The notes under the pieces: model-generated
Database searches by the model: none
Seen by the model: the letters and a program-made list of their open reading frames with translations, nothing else
Told to the model about the DNA's origin: nothing
Part shown: one piece after another, positions 38,942 to 47,903 of the stretch
Layout: each line of letters starts with the position of its first letter
Position numbering within the stretch: position 1 is the first letter of the stretch
Assembly: GCA_041394885.1 (NCBI GenBank)
Contig: JAWKHI010000009.1
Span: 124,001 to 188,000, forward strand
Source of the DNA: DSOI01 sp041394885
GTDB lineage: Bacteria; Acidobacteriota; Terriglobia; Bryobacterales; Bryobacteraceae
Direction of reading: 5' to 3'
Length of the DNA: 64,000 nucleotides
Program-made: the position numbers and the translations under genes

Positions 38942-40365
38942 TGGCGAGCAAGCCTTCGCTTGCGCGAGGCTTCACCCTTGCGGTCTCCGCCCTCCTCGTC
39001 ACACCATCCGCAGCCCAAGACTGGACCCAATTTCGAGGACCCAACGGATCCGGAATCGCCGCCGAAGCCGCTCCAATCGAATTCGGTCCCGAAAGAAATC
39101 TCGCGTGGCGGACTCCCCTTCCGCCTGGACTCTCCTCGCCCATCGTCGCGAGTGGGCGCGTCTGGCTCACCGGCGTCGAGGGCGAGCGTCCGGTGACTCT
39201 TGCCCTTGACGCAGCCACCGGCAAGATCGTCTGGCGCCGTTACGTCGGGCGCTCGCGCGCCGAGACCCTGCACAAGCTCAATCACGCTGCATCGCCATCC
39301 TGCACCGTGCATGACGGGCGTGTCGTTTCGTTCTTCCCCGATTTCGGACTCGTCGCCTACACCACCGCCGGGCGCGAGTTGTGGCGCGCTCCGCTAGGCC
39401 CTTTCAACAACATCTACGGGATGGGTGCGTCGCCGGTCATAGCCGGCGGCAACGTGATCCTCGTGGTGGACCAGTCGCGGGATTCCTACATCGCCGCCTT
39501 CGATGCCCGCACCGGCCGCATGGCTTGGCGGACGCCCCGCCCGGAAGCGGTCAGCGGACACTCCACCCCCATCGTGCGCCGCGCCTCCAACGGGCGGCTG
39601 GTCGCGATCGCGCCCGGCTCGTTCCGCATGGACGCCTACGATGTCGAGACCGGGCGCGCTGTCTGGTGGGCCGAAGGGTTGCCCAGCGAGATGAAGTCCG
39701 TGCCGGTGATCGATGGCGGGCTTATCTACGTGCATGGCTTCAATACGCCGGACAACGATCCGGGCAAGCTGGTCCCGGTGGCCCCGTTCCCGGATGCGAT
39801 CGCATCCGGGGATGCCGATCGCGATGGCCGCCTCTCCAAGCAGGAATCCCCGCGCCACGCAGCCGCGATGTTCGAGTGGTGGGATCTGAACCACGACGGC
39901 GGTCTCGACGAGTACGAGTGGTCGCAATACGCCCTCGCGATGAAGGCCGAGAATGGCCTGTTCGTCTTCGCCATCCCGGAGGCCGGCCCGGCGCGTCTGG
40001 TCTGGAAGTTCCAACGTTCCATCCCGCAACTGCCGTCTCCGCTGGTCTATCGCGGCGTTGTCTACCTGATCAACGAATCGGGCGTGCTGACGCTGCTCGA
40101 CGCCGCCTCGGGCCGCCTGCACGGGCAGAGCCGGCTGCGCGGCGTCGCCGACACCTACTACTCGTCCCCAGTGGCCGCCGACGGCAAGGTTTACATCGCC
40201 AGCCATACGGGCGTGGTCACCGTACTCGCTGCCGGCGCTGAGCCGCGAGTACTCGCCGCCAATGACCTTGGCGAAGAGATCCTCGCTACACCGGCGCTTT
40301 CCGCGGGACGCCTGTTCGTCCGCACCCGAAACACCCTCTACTGTTTTCGCGGCCAGCGGATGTAG
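38941..40365 (+). CDS. Secreted PQQ-type beta-propeller with an EF-hand pair
   Basis: 474 residues with a signal peptide. Propeller blades of the PQQ or outer-membrane assembly type recur (DAATGKIVWRR near residue 98, DARTGRMAWR near 190 and DVETGRAVWW near 238). Between them lie two canonical calcium loops, DADRDGRLSKQE (about 291-302) and DLNHDGGLDEYE (about 315-326). The insert separates the blades like a calcium-controlled module. No PQQ-dehydrogenase active-site residues are seen, so a binding rather than an enzymatic role is likely. It is followed by the Tat-exported Gfo/Idh gene. Confidence 0.85.
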   Translation: MASKPSLARGFTLAVSALLVTPSAAQDWTQFRGPNGSGIAAEAAPIEFGPERNLAWRTPLPPGLSSPIVASGRVWLTGVEGERPVTLALDAATGKIVWRRYVGRSRAETLHKLNHAASPSCTVHDGRVVSFFPDFGLVAYTTAGRELWRAPLGPFNNIYGMGASPVIAGGNVILVVDQSRDSYIAAFDARTGRMAWRTPRPEAVSGHSTPIVRRASNGRLVAIAPGSFRMDAYDVETGRAVWWAEGLPSEMKSVPVIDGGLIYVHGFNTPDNDPGKLVPVAPFPDAIASGDADRDGRLSKQESPRHAAAMFEWWDLNHDGGLDEYEWSQYALAMKAENGLFVFAIPEAGPARLVWKFQRSIPQLPSPLVYRGVVYLINESGVLTLLDAASGRLHGQSRLRGVADTYYSSPVAADGKVYIASHTGVVTVLAAGAEPRVLAANDLGEEILATPALSAGRLFVRTRNTLYCFRGQRM

Positions 40366-40375
40366 AATGCCCACT

Positions 40376-41647
40376 ATGAACCGGCGCTACTTTCTTCCCG
40401 CATTGGCGGCCGCTGCCAGCCGCCGCGCCATCGCTGCGAATGACAAGATCACAATTGCGCTGATGGGCGTGCGCGGGCGTGGGCGCAGCCTCACTGCCGC
40501 CTTCTGCGCCCAGCCCGACGTCGACATCGCCTATGTGTGCGACGTGGACGAGAACGTGGTGGAGCCCGCGTTCAAGACGATCGAAGCTTCCGGGCGCAAA
40601 CGCCCGCCGCTCGTGGCGGACCTTCGCCGGTGCCTCGATGACAAACACGTGGACGCCATCGTGATGGGCACCCCGATCCACTGGCACGCCCCCGGCACGA
40701 TTCTCGCTTGCGACGCCGGCAAGGACGTCTATGTTGAAAAGCCGATCTCACACAATCTCCGCGAAGGGCGCTGGATGGTGGAAGCAGCCCGGCGGAACCA
40801 TCGCATCGTGCAAGTGGGCTCCCAGTTGCCGAGCCTGCCCGCCACGCAGGCTTTTCATGAATATGTTCAATCCGGCAAGCTGGGCCGCATCATGGGCGCC
40901 AAGGTTTGGAATGTCCAACTGCGCCGCAACATCGGCCACAAGGAGGATGAGCCCGTGCCGGCTGGCATTGACTACGAGACGTGGACCGGTCCGTTGCCCA
41001 GGCTCCCTTTCAACCGCAACCGCTTCCACAGCACCGTCAACTGGCACTGGCACTACGGCGCCGGCGATATCGCCAACGACGGTGTCCATGAGCTCGACAT
41101 CGCCCGCCGCGCGCTCGGCGTGCAAATGCCGGACGCGGTTTCCGGCATGGGCCGCAAGATCTATTTCGATGACGATCAGCAGACTCCGGACACGATGAAC
41201 ATCACCTACGAGTTTGGGGAACGCATGATCTTCTACGAACAACGCCTGTGGAATCCATACGGACTCGAGGGCTGCGACAACGGCGTCGCGGTATACGGCG
41301 ATCGCGCCGTCGCCCAGTTTGGACACTTCCGGGGCAGGGAATGGGGCTATCGCGTCTTCGACGAAAAGAACGTCGAGATCCACTCCGAGCAGCACGACGG
41401 ATCCTCGATCGACGCGCCGCACGCGCGCAATTTTCTCGATTCGATGCGTTCCCGCAAGCGCCCGCGCGTCGACATCGAAGAAGGCCATTGGTCCACCGCG
41501 CTCGCTCACCTGGGTAATATCGTGGCCCGCACCGGACGCGCCATTCGCTTCCTACCCGCTTCCGAATCCATCCCTGGCGATCCAGAGGCCAATGCGCTCC
41601 TGAGACGCGACTACCGCCCCCACTGGTCCAGGCCGGAGAAGGGTTAG
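40376..41647 (+). CDS. Tat-exported Gfo/Idh/MocA family oxidoreductase
   Basis: 423 residues from ATG 40376 (an ATG three codons earlier is in frame). The N-terminus is a Tat signal (NRRYFLPAL), which allows export with bound NAD. The Rossmann motif GVRGRGR starts near residue 33 and EKP is near 122. The long C-terminal domain includes the tract NWHWHYGAGDIANDGVHELD near 220-239, characteristic of the secreted acidobacterial group. It follows the PQQ gene by 10 bp and precedes another Gfo/Idh gene by 13 bp. Confidence 0.9.
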   Translation: MNRRYFLPALAAAASRRAIAANDKITIALMGVRGRGRSLTAAFCAQPDVDIAYVCDVDENVVEPAFKTIEASGRKRPPLVADLRRCLDDKHVDAIVMGTPIHWHAPGTILACDAGKDVYVEKPISHNLREGRWMVEAARRNHRIVQVGSQLPSLPATQAFHEYVQSGKLGRIMGAKVWNVQLRRNIGHKEDEPVPAGIDYETWTGPLPRLPFNRNRFHSTVNWHWHYGAGDIANDGVHELDIARRALGVQMPDAVSGMGRKIYFDDDQQTPDTMNITYEFGERMIFYEQRLWNPYGLEGCDNGVAVYGDRAVAQFGHFRGREWGYRVFDEKNVEIHSEQHDGSSIDAPHARNFLDSMRSRKRPRVDIEEGHWSTALAHLGNIVARTGRAIRFLPASESIPGDPEANALLRRDYRPHWSRPEKG

Positions 41648-41660
41648 CGCGGAGGAGATC

Positions 41661-42758
41661 ATGCATCGCCGCACATTTACGCAACTGATCGGCGCCGCAC
41701 CGGCGCTGGCGACGTCTTCCTCCATCGACGTCGCCCTGCTCACCCACGACGATGGGCCGCACCTGGGCTCCTACATCGAGGGCCTCGCCAAGACGGGCGA
41801 AGCGCGCGCCGTGTATCTTTGCGGCGCCGGAGGTAAGGCGGCGGAGGCGGCGGTTCGCAAGGGGCTGGGAGCGAAACTCTCCGGCGTCTACCCCAATCCG
41901 GCTGCGTTATTCGCCGCGCACCGGCCACCCCTCGCCATCGTGACGATGGAAGCCAGCCTCGCCCCGCCGGTGATCGCCGCGGCGCTCGATGCTGGCTGCC
42001 ACGTGATGGCCGAGAAGCCCGCCTGCGTGCGCGTGAAAGACTTCGAGCCGCTTGCCACCAAGGCCACCGCCGGCCGCCGCAACCTCATGCTCGCCATGGT
42101 GAATCGCGTGGACGCGGTGATGCGGGAAGCGCGCCGCATCATCGGTTCCGGCGAGATCGGCCGCCTGTACGGCATGGAGTTGCACACCATCGCGGACCAG
42201 ACGCGGCTGACGCGCCCCGCCTATCACGACGCCTGGTTCGCGAAGAAGGCGCGCGGCGGTGGCGGACACTTGATCTGGCTCGGCATCCATTGGCTCGATC
42301 TCGCCATGTTTCTTTCGGGCTCGAAGATCACCGGCGTTTCCGGTTTCACAGCCAACGTCGGCGGCCAGCCGATCGACGTGGAAGACGCCGCGGCCATTTC
42401 GTTCCGCTTCGACAATGGAACGCTCGGCACGCTCACCTCCGGCTACTACCTCGACAAAGCCAAGCACCTGTTCATCAAAATTTGGGGCTCCCACGGCTGG
42501 ATCGAGATCAACCATATGACGGAGCATCCTCTCGAGTGGTACAGCACCAAGGCGGGCAGCCCGGGCAGGACACGGCAGTTCACGCCCTCGGCGGAGGGGC
42601 CTGGTGGATACACGGCTTGGGTCCAGCACGTGGTCCGGGCGGCGGCGGGGATGGAACCGCCGGTGCTATCCCCGGCCGAGAGCCTCTACGTATTGCAGAC
42701 CATCTTCGCTTGCTACCGCGCCGCCGAGACTGGACAGACCCAGAAGGTGCCGGGTTAA
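41661..42758 (+). CDS. Gfo/Idh/MocA family protein with variant nucleotide loop
   Basis: 365 residues. The N-terminus has a weak twin-arginine-like start (MHRRTFTQL). The first strand reads DVALLTHDDG, which lacks GxGxxG. The AEKPA motif near residue 117 is intact and the C-terminal domain has GGGGHLIWLGIHWLD near 195-209. It may be an inactive or specialised partner of the Tat-exported enzyme upstream. It ends 12 bp before the flavin oxidoreductase. Confidence 0.87.
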   Translation: MHRRTFTQLIGAAPALATSSSIDVALLTHDDGPHLGSYIEGLAKTGEARAVYLCGAGGKAAEAAVRKGLGAKLSGVYPNPAALFAAHRPPLAIVTMEASLAPPVIAAALDAGCHVMAEKPACVRVKDFEPLATKATAGRRNLMLAMVNRVDAVMREARRIIGSGEIGRLYGMELHTIADQTRLTRPAYHDAWFAKKARGGGGHLIWLGIHWLDLAMFLSGSKITGVSGFTANVGGQPIDVEDAAAISFRFDNGTLGTLTSGYYLDKAKHLFIKIWGSHGWIEINHMTEHPLEWYSTKAGSPGRTRQFTPSAEGPGGYTAWVQHVVRAAAGMEPPVLSPAESLYVLQTIFACYRAAETGQTQKVPG

Positions 42759-42770
42759 CCTATCAGTTAC

Positions 42771-44222
42771 GTGTCCTATCCGCGAATCGCCTCCTTCAAA
42801 ACGCCCGACGCTTTTCGGGCCCGGCTCAGCCAATTGAACCTTGAACTGCCGTGCGAGGATGCCATTACCGCGGCGCCTGATTCGCCCATGGCCTCGCCTA
42901 TCGAGGTGGATGGGATCCGGATCGGCAACCGCTGGGTGATCCATCCCATGGAGGGTTGGGACGCTGAGCCCGATGGAACGCCCAGCGAACTGGTCCGCCG
43001 CCGCTGGGCCAACTTCGCCCGGTCCGGAGCCAAGTGGGTGTGGGGCGGGGAAGCGATGGCGGTGACGCCGGAAGGCCGCGCCAATCCGAATCAGGTAATC
43101 ATCCAGCCATCCACCGAAGACAGCCTGAAGAGTCTCTACGAACACACGGTGGAGACGCACCGCGCCGAGTTCGGATCGGCCGATGACCTGCTCGTCGGTT
43201 TCCAATTGACGCACTCGGGACGGTTCTGCCGGCCGTATGACAAGAAACGCCTCGAGCCGAGGATTGCCTATCGCCACCCGGTGCTTGACCGCAAGTTCGG
43301 CATCGCGTCCGAAGAGGCCGTTCTTACCGACGATGACGTGAAGCGCCTCGTCGAGACCTATATCGCCGCGGCCAAGATCGCCGAGCGCTGCGGCGCGCGG
43401 TTCGTCGACGTCAAGCACTGCCACGGCTACCTGGGCCACGAGTTCCTAAGCGCCTATTCGCGCCCCGGCCCTTATGGTGGGCCGCTCGAGAACCGGACCC
43501 GTTTCCTGCGCGAGATCGTCGCCGGTATCCGCGCCGCCACAAGTCTTGCCATCGGCGTGCGCGTGAGCGTCTTCGACCTGGTTCCGTTCAAGCCCGATCC
43601 GGCCCAGGGCACTGAAAAGAAGCTGGGGCCTGGGATTCCCGAAGAACACCCGGCGCCGTATCGCGGTTTCGCGGTCGATCCCGACAACCCGGTTCAATAC
43701 AAACTGGACGAGGCTTTTGAATTGCTCGCGCTGTTCGAGCAACTCGGGATCCGGATGGTCAATGTGACGGCCGGCAGCCCTTATTACAACCCGCACATCC
43801 AGCGCCCTGCGTTGTTCCCGCCGAGCGACGGATATCAGCCGCCCGAAGATCCACTGGTGGGATGCGTCCGCCAGATACGCGCGACGGCCGAGTTGAAGGC
43901 GCGTTTCCCGAACCTGGTCCTCATCGGCAGCGCCTACACGTATCTGCAAGAGTATCTGCCACAGGTGGCGCAGGCAGTGATTCGCGCGGGAATGGCCGAT
44001 GCGGTGGGGCTTGGCCGGATGGTGCTCTCATACCCCGCTCTTCCCGCCGATACGCTACGCACCGGCATGATGAACCACAAGGCGATCTGCCGCACCTTCA
44101 GTGACTGCACCACCGGTCCGCGCAATGGTCTCCGTTCTGGCTGTTTTCCGCTCGATCCTTTCTACAGGACCATCCCGGACTACGCGCAACTGCAGGCGAT
44201 CAAAAAACAAGTGCAGCTATAG
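42771..44222 (+). CDS. NADH:flavin oxidoreductase, old yellow enzyme family
   Basis: 483 residues with a GTG start at 42771 (no ATG fits). It is a TIM-barrel OYE-type protein: FMN-contacting LTHSGRFC near residue 148, the HGYLGHEFLS segment near 225 with its His, and GRxxLSYP near 420. The C-terminal Cys run C-X5-C-X11-C (about 440-459) resembles, in its last spacing, the iron-sulfur ligands of 2,4-dienoyl-CoA reductases but has one Cys fewer. The FAD/NAD domain of those enzymes is absent. It is followed 26 bp later by etfB, which suggests that ETF supplies or accepts its electrons. Confidence 0.87.
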   Translation: MSYPRIASFKTPDAFRARLSQLNLELPCEDAITAAPDSPMASPIEVDGIRIGNRWVIHPMEGWDAEPDGTPSELVRRRWANFARSGAKWVWGGEAMAVTPEGRANPNQVIIQPSTEDSLKSLYEHTVETHRAEFGSADDLLVGFQLTHSGRFCRPYDKKRLEPRIAYRHPVLDRKFGIASEEAVLTDDDVKRLVETYIAAAKIAERCGARFVDVKHCHGYLGHEFLSAYSRPGPYGGPLENRTRFLREIVAGIRAATSLAIGVRVSVFDLVPFKPDPAQGTEKKLGPGIPEEHPAPYRGFAVDPDNPVQYKLDEAFELLALFEQLGIRMVNVTAGSPYYNPHIQRPALFPPSDGYQPPEDPLVGCVRQIRATAELKARFPNLVLIGSAYTYLQEYLPQVAQAVIRAGMADAVGLGRMVLSYPALPADTLRTGMMNHKAICRTFSDCTTGPRNGLRSGCFPLDPFYRTIPDYAQLQAIKKQVQL

Positions 44223-44248
44223 CGCGCGATATCCTTGAGAGAGAACCC

Positions 44249-45033
44249 ATGAAGATTCTTGTGGCCATCAAGCAGGTGCCGTCCCGGGACTCGCAGTTGA
44301 AGGTGCGGGCCGACGGGCGTTGGATCGATCTGTCCGATCCGGCTTCGGAGATCAACGAGCCCGATGCTTACGCACTCGAGGAAGCGTTGCAGCTTCGCGA
44401 AAAGCATGGCGGCGAAGTGGTGGCGGTGTGTGCCGGGCCCGCGGCGGCGTCGCAGACCATCCGTGAGGCGCTTGCCAAGGGCGCTGACCGTGCGATTCAC
44501 ATCGAAGACGACGATCTCGGGCGCTTCGATGCCCTCGGAGTGGCGAAACTGCTGGCCGCGGCCGTCGAGCCGGAAAAACCGGATCTTGTTCTGACAGGTC
44601 TCCAGTCCGACGATCTCGGTTACGGCCAGACCGGGGTGATTGTGGCCGAATTGACCGGCTACGCGCACGCCACCATCATCATGCAGGTAGAAAAGACAGA
44701 CGGCGGCATCCGTGTGAAGCGCGAGTTGGAAGACGGCTGGTTCCAGCATGTGGACCTCCCTTTGCCGGCCGTGCTGACGATTCAATCGGGCATCAACAGC
44801 TGCGCTACGCCACGCTGATGGGCATCAAGAAGGCCAAGACCAAAGAAGTCAGGAAGCTCACCGCCGCCGAGGCGGGCGGCGGAGGCGAGGCGATCGTCCG
44901 CCTCGAGCGTGTGTATGCGCCCAGAAAGTCCAAACAGACGGTGATGATCGATGGCAGCGCGCGGGAACAGGCGGCGCGCCTGGTGGAGATACTGCGGCGC
45001 GAGGTGCGCGTGCTTTCTGGAGGCGCCCAATGA
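44249..45033 (+). CDS. etfB: Electron transfer flavoprotein beta subunit, one-base frameshift near 44797
   Basis: With one base restored it is 261 residues, the normal length. The first 180 codons match EtfB (MKILVAIKQVP, EINEPDAYALEEAL, GLQSDDLGYGQ). The frame then runs to a stop at 44818. Adding one C after AAC at 44795-44797 yields LTIQSGINQLRYATLMGIKKAK, where the final MGIKKAK segment is an EtfB hallmark, and continues to 45033. EtfAB binds FAD and AMP and moves electrons between dehydrogenases. Because etfA is intact and coupled (ATGA at 45030-45033), the loss is more likely a consensus error than a null mutation. Confidence 0.88.
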
Positions 45034-45965
45034 GCGTTCTCGTCATCTATGAGCCGGGCCGCGCGATTTCCGCCGAGACCATGGTCGCGGCGCAGCAGAC
45101 GCGCCTGCCTGTTTCGGCGGCCGTGATTGGCGACGCGCCCGAACTGGCTTCCTGCAAGCTCGACAAGGTGTACCACGTCCAGCATGATTTACTCGCGCCC
45201 TACACCGCGGATGCCTACACGCTAGCCTTGGCGCAGTTGATCGCCCGCGTCAAGCCGGAATTGGTGCTGCTGCCGCACACCTATCAGGTTCGCGACTACG
45301 CGCCGCGGCTGGCCACCAGGCTCGGGCGCGTGCTGATCAGTGACGTGACCGCGATCCGGCAGGAGGCGGACCGGTTCGTGTTCGTGCGGCAGTTGTTCCA
45401 GGGCAAGCTGAACGCGGACTATACCACGCAGGGCCCGGGTCAGCATTTCGTTTCGATACAAGCGGGGGCGTTTCGCGGGGATCAATTGGAGCCCGGGGCG
45501 GGTGCATCGGAGACGTTCACGCCGGATCTCGACGCGGCGCTCGTGCGAGCCGTGGCGCGGGAGCCGTTTCGCGAGTCGCAGCGGGCGGTGGATCTCACCG
45601 CCGCCGATCTGATCGTGTCGGTGGGACGCGGCATCCGGGAGAAGGAGAATATCGCGATAGTGGAGGCGCTCGCCACTGCGATGAAAGCCGAGTTGGCCGC
45701 GTCGCGGCCTATTTGTGATAACGGCTGGCTGCCGATGGAGCGCCAGGTAGGGTCGTCCGGGCAGACGGTTTCGCCCAAGCTCTATCTGGCGGTGGGGATC
45801 TCCGGCGCCATCCAGCACTTGGTGGGGATGAAAGGCGCGGGTACAATCGTCGCGATTAACAAGGATGCGGATGCGCCGATCTTCGAAATCGCGGACTACG
45901 GCATCGTCGGCGATCTGTTCGAAGTGGTGCCGGCGCTGACCGAGGAAGTCAAGAAGGCGCAATGA
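45030..45965 (+). CDS. etfA: Electron transfer flavoprotein alpha subunit
   Basis: 311 residues. The C-terminal FAD domain carries VSVGRGIREKEN near residue 190, SGQTVSPKLYLAVGISG near 246-262 and the conserved AINKDADAPIF near 278. It pairs with EtfB to form the flavoprotein. The operon position directly after an OYE-family oxidoreductase is the main clue to its partner. The stop overlaps the next start as ATGA. Confidence 0.93.
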   Translation: MSVLVIYEPGRAISAETMVAAQQTRLPVSAAVIGDAPELASCKLDKVYHVQHDLLAPYTADAYTLALAQLIARVKPELVLLPHTYQVRDYAPRLATRLGRVLISDVTAIRQEADRFVFVRQLFQGKLNADYTTQGPGQHFVSIQAGAFRGDQLEPGAGASETFTPDLDAALVRAVAREPFRESQRAVDLTAADLIVSVGRGIREKENIAIVEALATAMKAELAASRPICDNGWLPMERQVGSSGQTVSPKLYLAVGISGAIQHLVGMKGAGTIVAINKDADAPIFEIADYGIVGDLFEVVPALTEEVKKAQ

Positions 45966-46693
45966 CCACGCTGGCGGTCTGGACGGGAACTCTTATTCTC
46001 TTCCTGCCGGCGCAGCACGGCTACTACGTGAGCGCCGATAGCCGGCATGACGGTGGACCGGCCGCCGAAGCCGATGAGGCGAAAAAGATCTTTCTGTGCG
46101 GCCCCCATGCGGTTTGCGCGATTTCCGGCGCGCTGCGGATGACCGTGACGCGGCCTTCGGGTGACGCTGCGACATTCGACCTCTCGGCCGCGCTGGACCG
46201 GGCGGCGCGAGCCGCCACCATCGATGTGCGCGCGAACGTCATCGCCGCGGCGATCTACGCGGAGCTACGCACGTTCTGGGTGCAACATCTGGCGATGCCT
46301 GTGGCGGCGCGGCTCTCCGAGCGCACGCTCGCGCCCTCGGTTTCGACCATCCTGTTTGCCCATCGCGACCCAGACACGGGGAAGGTGGAACTGGCGCAAA
46401 TCCAGTTTCCCTTCGTCGAGACGCAGGTGGCCGGCGGCGCCTGGACGCATGAATTGCGGCCCCCGGTGATCCGTCCGGCGGACGCGGCGCGTCCGTTGGC
46501 CCAGGGCAAGACCGAGTGCATGATGATCCGCGCCGATGAGCCGCCGGCGGTGGAAACCCGGGCACAGACGCTCGCCACGGTGAAGGCGCTTTATGCGCGG
46601 ACGCAGACCGATGACTACTGCAAGTCCATCATCGGCGGCCCTATTCATGTGGCGGTTCTCGATGAAGAGGGCGCGCGCTGGCTCGAGCCCTGA
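45962..46693 (+). CDS. Proteasome-beta-like Ntn-hydrolase candidate
   Basis: 243 residues; a family call by motif only. The N-terminus MTTLAVWTG precedes T10 in a TG/T arrangement like the cleavage point of a proteasome beta propeptide. If T10 is Thr1, then Asp26 (in ADSR) falls at position 17 and Lys42 (in KKIF) at position 33, both matching the catalytic Asp17 and Lys33 spacing exactly. The next segment ends in AISG, also typical of the fold. A signal peptide at the N-terminus is the main alternative. The start is coupled to etfA, and the 3' end overlaps the convergent esterase by 49 bases. Confidence 0.55.
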   Translation: MTTLAVWTGTLILFLPAQHGYYVSADSRHDGGPAAEADEAKKIFLCGPHAVCAISGALRMTVTRPSGDAATFDLSAALDRAARAATIDVRANVIAAAIYAELRTFWVQHLAMPVAARLSERTLAPSVSTILFAHRDPDTGKVELAQIQFPFVETQVAGGAWTHELRPPVIRPADAARPLAQGKTECMMIRADEPPAVETRAQTLATVKALYARTQTDDYCKSIIGGPIHVAVLDEEGARWLEP

Positions 46694-47388
46694 TCGCCAG
46701 GGGCGGCGAACACGCGCTCCATCCACGGCTGCACCACCTTCGACGCTTGCGATGGGAACCGGTGCGCTCCGGGGAGCATGTGGAACTCGACGTCCGCGGC
46801 GCGGTTGCGAAGGCGCTCGGCGAACAGGGATGTCTGTGACGCGGGGTAGTATTCGTCCTCGTCGCGGGCAATGTGGAGGATGGAAGCGCGCACTCGGCCG
46901 TAGCGGGCGTCTTGCTCCCAATCGCGCGGGATGCCGCCGCAAATGCCGATGACACCGGAAACTTCGTCGGGGTGGGTGGCGGCGAAACGGTAGTTGAGCC
47001 CAACCGGCTGGGAGAAACCGACAAGCAAGCACCGGCTGGGAGCGATGCGGAAACGGCCGCGGCAATCCGCGAGCACGGTGCGGAGCATCTCATGGTGGAG
47101 GCTCACGGCGGACTGCCAGTGGGGGCGAGTGCCCCAGTTGTAGCCGGTTTCCGACTCGGTGGGCGACTGCATCTTGAGGTAGAACTGATTGGGCGCTTCC
47201 ACCGAGGCCAGAAGGACATCGGCGCCCAGCAGCCGGTGTGTGAGTTGCAGCATGGCCGCGGCGTTCATCCCGTAGCCGTGGGTGGCGACGGCGAGGATCG
47301 AAGCGGTGCCCTCGGCGGGGGCCTGGAGCAGATAGCGGCAGTGTAGGGGAACGCGGAAGGAGTGGTGTTCGGGTGCGGGTAGCGACAT
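46645..47388 (-). CDS. Alpha/beta hydrolase (phospholipase/carboxylesterase type)
   Basis: 247 residues from ATG 47386-47388. The nucleophile elbow is GFSQP near residue 124. A late Asp (in ARDED near 180) and a His (GAHRF near 220) complete the triad. It resembles the small soluble carboxylesterases. The frame is open far upstream only antisense to the HPt gene. It lacks a signal peptide, so it is probably cytoplasmic. It is convergent with the Ntn-like gene and divergent from the HPt gene, 73 bp away. Confidence 0.8.
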   Translation of the reverse strand: MSLPAPEHHSFRVPLHCRYLLQAPAEGTASILAVATHGYGMNAAAMLQLTHRLLGADVLLASVEAPNQFYLKMQSPTESETGYNWGTRPHWQSAVSLHHEMLRTVLADCRGRFRIAPSRCLLVGFSQPVGLNYRFAATHPDEVSGVIGICGGIPRDWEQDARYGRVRASILHIARDEDEYYPASQTSLFAERLRNRAADVEFHMLPGAHRFPSQASKVVQPWMERVFAAPGDQGSSQRAPSSSRTAT

Positions 47389-47461
47389 GGGGTCCGGAAC
47401 CACTGGTATAGCATAGAGGAGGCTAACAAATCGGACGAAACTGCCGATATAAGGGTTGAGC

Positions 47462-47830
47462 ATGGCCATTTCGAACGATCTCTCCGAGCGGTTATCGAGC
47501 TTGAATCTCGCCGAAGCGGTGGAGCGCGTGGGCGGTGACGACGAGTTGCTGCTGGACATCGCGGGTGTGTACTTGGGTGAGTATCCAGGGCTTCTTGACG
47601 AGATTGGGCAGGCAGTGGAAGCCGGTGACGCCCCTCGTTTGCTGCACTCGGCGCACACGCTCAAAGGGTCGCTGGCTACCATCGGCGCCGATCGCGCCGC
47701 GGCGGTGGCGTTACAACTGGAAATGATGGGGCGCGAGGCGGAAACATCCGGCGCCGCCGAGCCGTTGACGCGGCTGCGGGCCGCGCTCGAGGAAGTGCAT
47801 CGGGACCTGGCGCTTCTCATCCGATCCTAG
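47462..47830 (+). CDS. Stand-alone histidine phosphotransfer (HPt) protein
   Basis: 122 residues, a four-helix HPt domain alone. The phospho-accepting His sits in HSAHTLKGSL near residue 63, the conserved HxLKG site. ATG 47462 is preferred, with AAGGG six bases upstream; a TTG two codons earlier is possible. Such proteins shuttle phosphate between hybrid kinases and response regulators. No kinase is adjacent; the hybrid protein at 27.4 kb is the only one in the window and could be a partner, though this is speculation. It ends 73 bp before moxR. Confidence 0.85.
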   Translation: MAISNDLSERLSSLNLAEAVERVGGDDELLLDIAGVYLGEYPGLLDEIGQAVEAGDAPRLLHSAHTLKGSLATIGADRAAAVALQLEMMGREAETSGAAEPLTRLRAALEEVHRDLALLIRS

Positions 47831-47855
47831 CGGGCTCCACCCGCGAACTGCGATT

Positions 47856-47897
47856 CAACTGCGTGGCATAGAATGATCCAACTGCGTGGCATAGAAT
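47856..47897 (+). repeat. Tandem 19-bp direct repeat upstream of moxR
   Basis: CAACTGCGTGGCATAGAAT occurs twice, at 47856-47874 and 47879-47897, with a 23-bp period. A partial third copy (AACTGCG) begins at 47846. Each copy ends in TAGAAT, one mismatch from TATAAT. The second box ends 6 bases before the GTG start at 47904, so the repeat may be a duplicated promoter giving a leaderless mRNA. Confidence 0.9.
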
Positions 47898-47903
47898 AAG
47901 GTT

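Noticed and set aside
44816..44818. TGA in etfB read as selenocysteine, given SelB in the window
   Set aside because: The sequence after TGA in that frame is not EtfB; only the shifted frame matches, so it is a frameshift and not recoding.
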